From the NCBI GenBank assembly GCA_035280345.1, contig DATEGA010000110.1:1-8815 (forward strand): DNA of 8,815 bases. Reading direction: 5' to 3'. This DNA comes from DASSJF01 sp035280345 (lineage in GTDB: Bacteria > Sysuimicrobiota > Sysuimicrobiia > Sysuimicrobiales > Segetimicrobiaceae). Below the pieces are notes generated by a model that had not been told where the DNA came from, did not search any database, and saw only the letters and a program-made list of their open reading frames with translations. Below, in pieces: positions 5,879 through 8,815 of the stretch. How positions within the stretch are numbered: the first letter of the stretch is position 1; every line of letters begins with the position of its first letter. The translations under genes were made by a program, and so were the position numbers.

Positions 5879-6550
5879 TCAGTGGCGGGCGATCTGATGT
5901 TCAAGCCACTCGATTCTCGCTTCCTCGATCAAGGGTCTCGTCACCGTGAGTACTTGTTGCGACATCACAATGAGTTTGGCGGAGCGGCGTATGGCCTCAT
6001 GCGCCCGGATGGATAAGACCAAAGCGGTTCCCACGGGTCTCCTCCGGTTCACGCCGCGGCTAGGAATTAATGGACGAAAACCGAAGCCGTTGTCGAGCCA
6101 CTTCCCGAGCACGACCACCAGGCCGTGCCCCCTGACGCCGACGCCAACACTACAGTCGTCGACAAGTTGGCCCACAAGGTATAGTCCACGTCCGCCGTAC
6201 TGAGTTCTCGAAGGTTGGACGCTCGGAATGGGTGGGGCGCCGGTGGCCCTGCCATGGTCGATGATTACCACCACGGCCGCCAGAACCGTGCGAAATACCT
6301 CGACAAACACCGGCCCGATTGTCCCTGGGTACGCATGGCGATAGGTATTTGACAGTGCTTCGCTCGCTGCAAGTTCCATGTCGCTCGCCGCTTTCGGACC
6401 AAGGCCCGTCGCGCTCATGGCTCGTCGTATCCGGCGGCGTGCATCCGCCAGAGATTCAGGGTGGCTATCGGTCGTCAGCCGCAGAGGCCGCAAGATGCGG
6501 GAGATGCCAGAATTTCGGCGTTCGGACGGCCGAGTCGTCGCAACCTCCAT
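5879..6550 (-). CDS. Anti-sigma-type GHKL ATPase/serine kinase (RsbW/SpoIIAB-like) with C-terminal helical extension
   Basis: HATPase_c_2 family protein. In partner-switching systems it binds and inhibits a target and phosphorylates the Ser of a STAS partner. In 223 residues from ATG 6550, the N box is ELAASEALSNTYRHAY (E64, N68), the G1 box is VVIIDHGRATGAPP (D98), and the G2 box is YGGRGLYLVGQLVDD (119-133), followed by GHGLVVVLGKWL. All ATP-site motifs are present. The family normally ends near residue 150; here about 70 residues follow. The last 40 have heptad-like spacing (EAIRRSAKLIVMSQQV, TRPLIEEARIEWLEHQI), suggesting a coiled coil. An ATG at 6703 would add 51 Arg-rich residues; I prefer 6550 because the conserved fold starts soon after it, though no Shine-Dalgarno supports either. 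Candidate partners are the two STAS proteins in this window. Confidence 0.85.
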   Translation of the reverse strand: MEVATTRPSERRNSGISRILRPLRLTTDSHPESLADARRRIRRAMSATGLGPKAASDMELAASEALSNTYRHAYPGTIGPVFVEVFRTVLAAVVVIIDHGRATGAPPIPSVQPSRTQYGGRGLYLVGQLVDDCSVGVGVRGHGLVVVLGKWLDNGFGFRPLIPSRGVNRRRPVGTALVLSIRAHEAIRRSAKLIVMSQQVLTVTRPLIEEARIEWLEHQIARH

Positions 6551-6773
6551 CAGTTGGGATATGCCCGGTCGGACTCCGCTACAAACAGTTTCACGGTACA
6601 CTCGGCCAGCCGCACGAAGTCGCGCCTTCGACGTGTCCGACGGCCGCGCCGAAGGTCCGTTCGTCGTGACGATGGCGGGTAATATCACAATGCGGGACTG
6701 CATTGAGCGGTGCCCGACTGTCTCGATGACCTACCGCGACAGCCCGGAGCCGCTCGAATGGTTGTGGGGTAGC

Positions 6774-7604
6774 ATGCTTAAGACCGGACGGTCGGCAACA
6801 TGGATGATGCTGTTTACACTCCTCCTCGCCTTACCCGGATGGGGGCAGACTCCCTCGGCCGACGATTTGGTTCGGCTCGCTCTGGCGCCGAAACCCTCGG
6901 AACTGTATACGATGCGGGCGGATTACGATTTGATCCTCACGGTACGCTACGGCAGTGGCGGACTGCTCACCACGACAGCGCGTGGCATGCTCACGGAGTG
7001 GCACCGCCCCCGGCAGCCGCTGCATCGGAGCATCACGATTCGTGAGATGCGCATACCGCTCTTGCTGCGGCCCTTCTCCGGCTTGGTCCAGCGAGTCATC
7101 AAGGAACGCATCGAGACCCAACCAGACGACCTTCCGGATGTCAACGGGCATGACTTCTTCCTGCTCGATGATCCCTCCAAGGATCAGTACGTTATCGGGG
7201 GCGTCCGGCGGGACATTGTTACGGAGACGCTCGCGACCTATCGGAACCCCGGGGCGGCGACTTCCAACGATCCCGAGACACGCCGGGCGGTTGCGAAATG
7301 GCTCTTCAGTTCGCCGACCATGAAGTCGCGAGTCATTCGATCTGGCCCGCCGTATGCGATGAAGGGCGTCGTAGATGCGCAGGGTCTCCTTCGTGCGTTT
7401 GACCTGTTCTATAACTGGGGCATTCTTCGCACCCAGATCGCGTATGCGTTCATCAACGGAGCCCCGGTCTGGAACCGCCTTCATACTGATGTTGCCAGCG
7501 ACCTGCCGACGCTCGGCCGCGTCACCGGCGGGGTTACCATCTCCCTATCCAATGAATGCCTTGACTGCGCGGTGACCGGGCGGAGTAAGGAGGCTCCGCC
7601 GTAG
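6774..7604 (+). CDS. Exported protein of unknown function, possibly LolA/RseB-like fold
   Basis: 276 residues with a clear signal peptide: basic start (MLKTGRS), hydrophobic core WMMLFTLLLALPGWG, cleavage near residue 25. The start is ATG 6774 with GTGGGG a few bases upstream; the frame extends back to 6378, but that part is antisense to the ATPase gene. The mature part alternates predicted beta-strands (YDLILTVRYG, HRSITIREMRIPLLL, FFLLDDPSKDQYVIGG) and late strands (VVDAQGLLRAFDLFYNWG, RTQIAYAFINGAPVWNRLHT). It ends with a two-Cys tail (NECLDCAV). The layout recalls LolA/RseB-type lipid-handling or stress-sensing beta-barrels, but this is fold-level guesswork. It diverges from the ATPase gene; the 223 bases between the two start codons should hold both promoters, though I could not pick boxes. 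A periplasmic sensor role would suit the neighbourhood but is unproven. Confidence 0.75.
   Translation: MLKTGRSATWMMLFTLLLALPGWGQTPSADDLVRLALAPKPSELYTMRADYDLILTVRYGSGGLLTTTARGMLTEWHRPRQPLHRSITIREMRIPLLLRPFSGLVQRVIKERIETQPDDLPDVNGHDFFLLDDPSKDQYVIGGVRRDIVTETLATYRNPGAATSNDPETRRAVAKWLFSSPTMKSRVIRSGPPYAMKGVVDAQGLLRAFDLFYNWGILRTQIAYAFINGAPVWNRLHTDVASDLPTLGRVTGGVTISLSNECLDCAVTGRSKEAPP
7579..7600 (+). terminator. Weak candidate hairpin at a gene end
   Basis: GGCGGAG-TAAGGAGG-CTCCGCC, a 7-bp perfect stem ending just before the TAG (7602-7604) of the exported-protein gene. No T-run follows, so terminator function is doubtful. Confidence 0.2.
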
Positions 7605-7682
7605 GCGCTGTGGCGATGGCGCGGATGGGCGGATCTGTTGCTGGGTAAACTCACACCATTCGGAATTGACGGGAGCGCTGCA

Positions 7683-8174
7683 ATGGTCACCGCTGACACA
7701 TCGAGCATGGCCCGTCAACTGCGAGACCGGCTGCGCGAGTGCGGTGCAGATGCCGCGTGTCGTTCTTTGCGCGAATGGCCGGTATACACAATCGTCGAAA
7801 CCGTCCGAGGCCGGCGTCGCATGGTTTGCCATCCGCTCGTCGGGGGCGGCGGCGAAGATACGCGGCGGCCAACGGCGATCTCGTCGAGTCGGCGGCCACT
7901 GACACAGCGGGAGTGCGACGTTCTGATCGGCATAGCGAATGGACTCAGCGACAAAGAAATCGCTGTCAGGCTCTTCGTGTCGAAATCGACCGTGAAAACT
8001 CATCTCAAGATCCTGAGTATCGGCGTTTTCGCCTACGCAACCGCGCGCAGGCGGCCGTTCTTGCGTACACCACGGGTTTACTTAGCCCTGAGCAGCACGC
8101 TGAAGGTTTCCCTCGTGGCAGCGATCCAAATGGCAGAAGAAGGGGCGTTGATTCGGCGGATCCGGCGCGGTTGA
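7683..8174 (+). CDS. LuxR/NarL-type HTH regulator, frame broken inside the HTH domain
   Basis: 163 residues as written. The start is ATG 7683, with GGGAG seven bases upstream; a TTG at 7638 is also in frame. Residues 1-70 are not recognised and contain no receiver or PAS signature. Residues 72-109 are an excellent LuxR-family HTH: PLTQRECDVLIGIANGLSDKEIAVRLFVSKSTVKTHLK. Just after codon 8007-8009 the family pattern leaves this frame and continues one frame over, from about 8015: EYRRFRLRNRAQAAVLAY. That is the normal end of the domain (-KLgvrNRaqAv-). One base too few or two too many near 8010-8015 explains it. As written, the protein ends in about 54 unrelated residues and would lack the last helix. 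Either the gene is damaged or the sequence has an error. The tail overlaps, antisense, the second STAS gene. Confidence 0.65.
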   Translation: MVTADTSSMARQLRDRLRECGADAACRSLREWPVYTIVETVRGRRRMVCHPLVGGGGEDTRRPTAISSSRRPLTQRECDVLIGIANGLSDKEIAVRLFVSKSTVKTHLKILSIGVFAYATARRRPFLRTPRVYLALSSTLKVSLVAAIQMAEEGALIRRIRRG

Positions 8175-8571
8175 AGGAGACCTTTTTCGCTCGGACGGCG
8201 GCCAGCGCCATGCGGCGTCCTGCCAGCGTGAGCTTCTGGCACACATCGAGCAACGCGTGAATGCCGGTTGAATCCATGTAGCGCAACCGACTGAAATCTA
8301 GAATCAGGTTCTCTGTCGCGTCGGTCGCCGATTTCAACCCGGCGCGAAACGCGGAAAGCGTGGCGAGGTCCAAATCCCCCGCGACCGCCAGCACCTCTGA
8401 GCCATCCCAATATTGTTGCGTACAGGTGAGCCCGGCCGCTTCATCATGATGCATGGCTCCGCCGGCTATCCCGGGCTGTTGCACCATCCTTCGTACGCCG
8501 TTGGTCGCCGTGACGAACGCGAACAGTGGAGGGGCACCAAGGTCGTGATGATGCCTGTAATCGTGGTTCAT
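8005..8571 (-). CDS. Second STAS-domain anti-sigma-factor antagonist, paralogue of the one at 1038-1649
   Basis: 188 residues from ATG 8571. The STAS core spans about 48-150: LAVAGDLDLATLSAFRAGL, LILDFSRLRYMDSTGIHALLD with phospho-acceptor Ser101, and GRRMALAA. It aligns with the first STAS protein from residue 19 on, sharing FV....GV.RMV..P.I.G, DEA, CT.Q and the domain itself, so the two arose by duplication. After GRRMALAAVRAKK the match weakens: the last 55 residues (Cys/Arg-rich) look unlike a STAS end and lie antisense to the LuxR-type gene, so the true end may be lost or shifted. An AAAAA run at this point is a possible slip site. The start is also uncertain: another frame with a stronger ribosome binding site begins at 8644 (separate entry). 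Confidence 0.75.
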   Translation of the reverse strand: MNHDYRHHHDLGAPPLFAFVTATNGVRRMVQQPGIAGGAMHHDEAAGLTCTQQYWDGSEVLAVAGDLDLATLSAFRAGLKSATDATENLILDFSRLRYMDSTGIHALLDVCQKLTLAGRRMALAAVRAKKVSFNRAGSAESTPLLLPFGSLPRGKPSACCSGLSKPVVYARTAACARLRRRKRRYSGS

Positions 8572-8644
8572 CCACGGGCGCGTGTAGGATGATGAATCGT
8601 CGCTTGGTGTCGCGAACCTCGTTCAGCAGCGATGCATGGTCCAC
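8444..8644 (-). other. Overlapping upstream reading frame, possible true N-terminus of the second STAS gene
   Basis: A 66-residue frame from GTG 8644, preceded by GGGAGAGAGG, the best ribosome binding site in this region. Its first 29 residues (MDHASLLNEVRDTKRRF, then IILHAPVDEPRL) look coding. They loosely parallel residues 26-47 of the first STAS protein (WSSFQKQ ... VIALDLPV), with I, L, P and V in register. The rest is antisense-like and Arg-rich. One base change in about 8545-8580 would fuse it to the STAS frame. It may equally be a short leader peptide. Confidence 0.3.
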
Positions 8645-8742
8645 GGCCTCTCTCCCTGCAGGGCGTTCGACTTGGTCCAGGACGCTGACAGCGTGGGGTA
8701 GATGTGCGTTCTCGGACCGTCGTTGCCGCGAGAAGCGGTCCG

Positions 8743-8815
8743 ATGAATACTCGCGACCTGTTCGCGGAGCATCATCGGGGTGCGGTGGGCTTTAACCTCG
8801 TGCGCAAACGCTGTT
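8743..8815 (+). CDS. Start of an unidentified gene, cut by the right edge
   Basis: ATG 8743 opens a frame that is still open at the window end: MNTRDLFAEHHRGAVGFNLV and on. The GAGAAGCGG upstream could be a ribosome binding site. The opening D-L-F-x-E-H-H-R faintly recalls region 2 of ECF sigma factors, which would suit the partner-switching neighbours, but 24 residues cannot decide it. It diverges from the second STAS gene, with 98 to 171 bases between start codons. Confidence 0.4.
   Translation, partial: MNTRDLFAEHHRGAVGFNLVRKRC

Noticed and set aside
6378..6773. N-terminal extension of the exported protein back to 6378
   Set aside because: It would bury the signal peptide 130 residues inside the protein and is antisense to the ATPase gene; ATG 6774 fits the signal peptide.
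1..8815. CRISPR array, insertion sequence with inverted ends, or rRNA
   Set aside because: I found no regularly spaced repeats, transposase motifs or rRNA sequence on either strand.

Overview
This is a GC-rich (roughly 60%) bacterial window. Several proteins point to an envelope with an outer membrane: a Wza-type polysaccharide export protein with an SLBB domain, and secreted proteins with signal peptides. It also carries partner-switching regulators (two STAS proteins and one GHKL ATPase of the anti-sigma type) and a Ddn-like deazaflavin-dependent reductase. That mix fits a high-GC, diderm environmental lineage. I cannot name the phylum from sequence alone.

Layout. Bases 1-845 (minus) hold most of a tyrosine recombinase that runs off the left edge. 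Its 5' end runs antisense through a remnant of tRNA-Val(GAC) (about 815-883, plus) whose 3' half is perfect and whose 5' half is broken. I read this as one att junction of an integrated element lying to the left. From about 884 rightwards is probably host flank: a STAS anti-sigma-factor antagonist (minus, 1038-1649), a small DUF6616-like gene carrying two compensating frame disruptions (plus, 1879-2184), and an F420/deazaflavin-type oxidoreductase (plus, 2272-2742). The stretch 2743-4097 is gene-poor. It holds a small unknown ORF, a partial duplication of that ORF, a possible 22-residue membrane peptide and a small Cys/His protein.

An envelope pair follows: a membrane-anchored Pro/Gly-rich protein (4098-5105) and the polysaccharide export protein (5173-5826), both with strong ribosome binding sites. 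Converging on them is an RsbW-like GHKL ATPase (minus, 5879-6550) with an unusual C-terminal helical extension. Divergent from the ATPase is an exported protein of unknown function (plus, 6774-7604). A LuxR-type HTH protein with a frame break in its HTH (plus, 7683 on) meets, tail to tail, a second STAS protein (minus, 8005-8571) that is a clear paralogue of the first. A new plus-strand gene starts at 8743 and runs off the right edge.

Working model (inference): the two STAS paralogues and the ATPase form a partner-switching circuit, possibly acting on a sigma factor or on the LuxR-type protein, next to genes for surface polysaccharide export. No sigma factor or PP2C phosphatase is visible here. 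Several genes have frame breaks, two of them at short homopolymers, so consensus errors must be excluded before calling decay.
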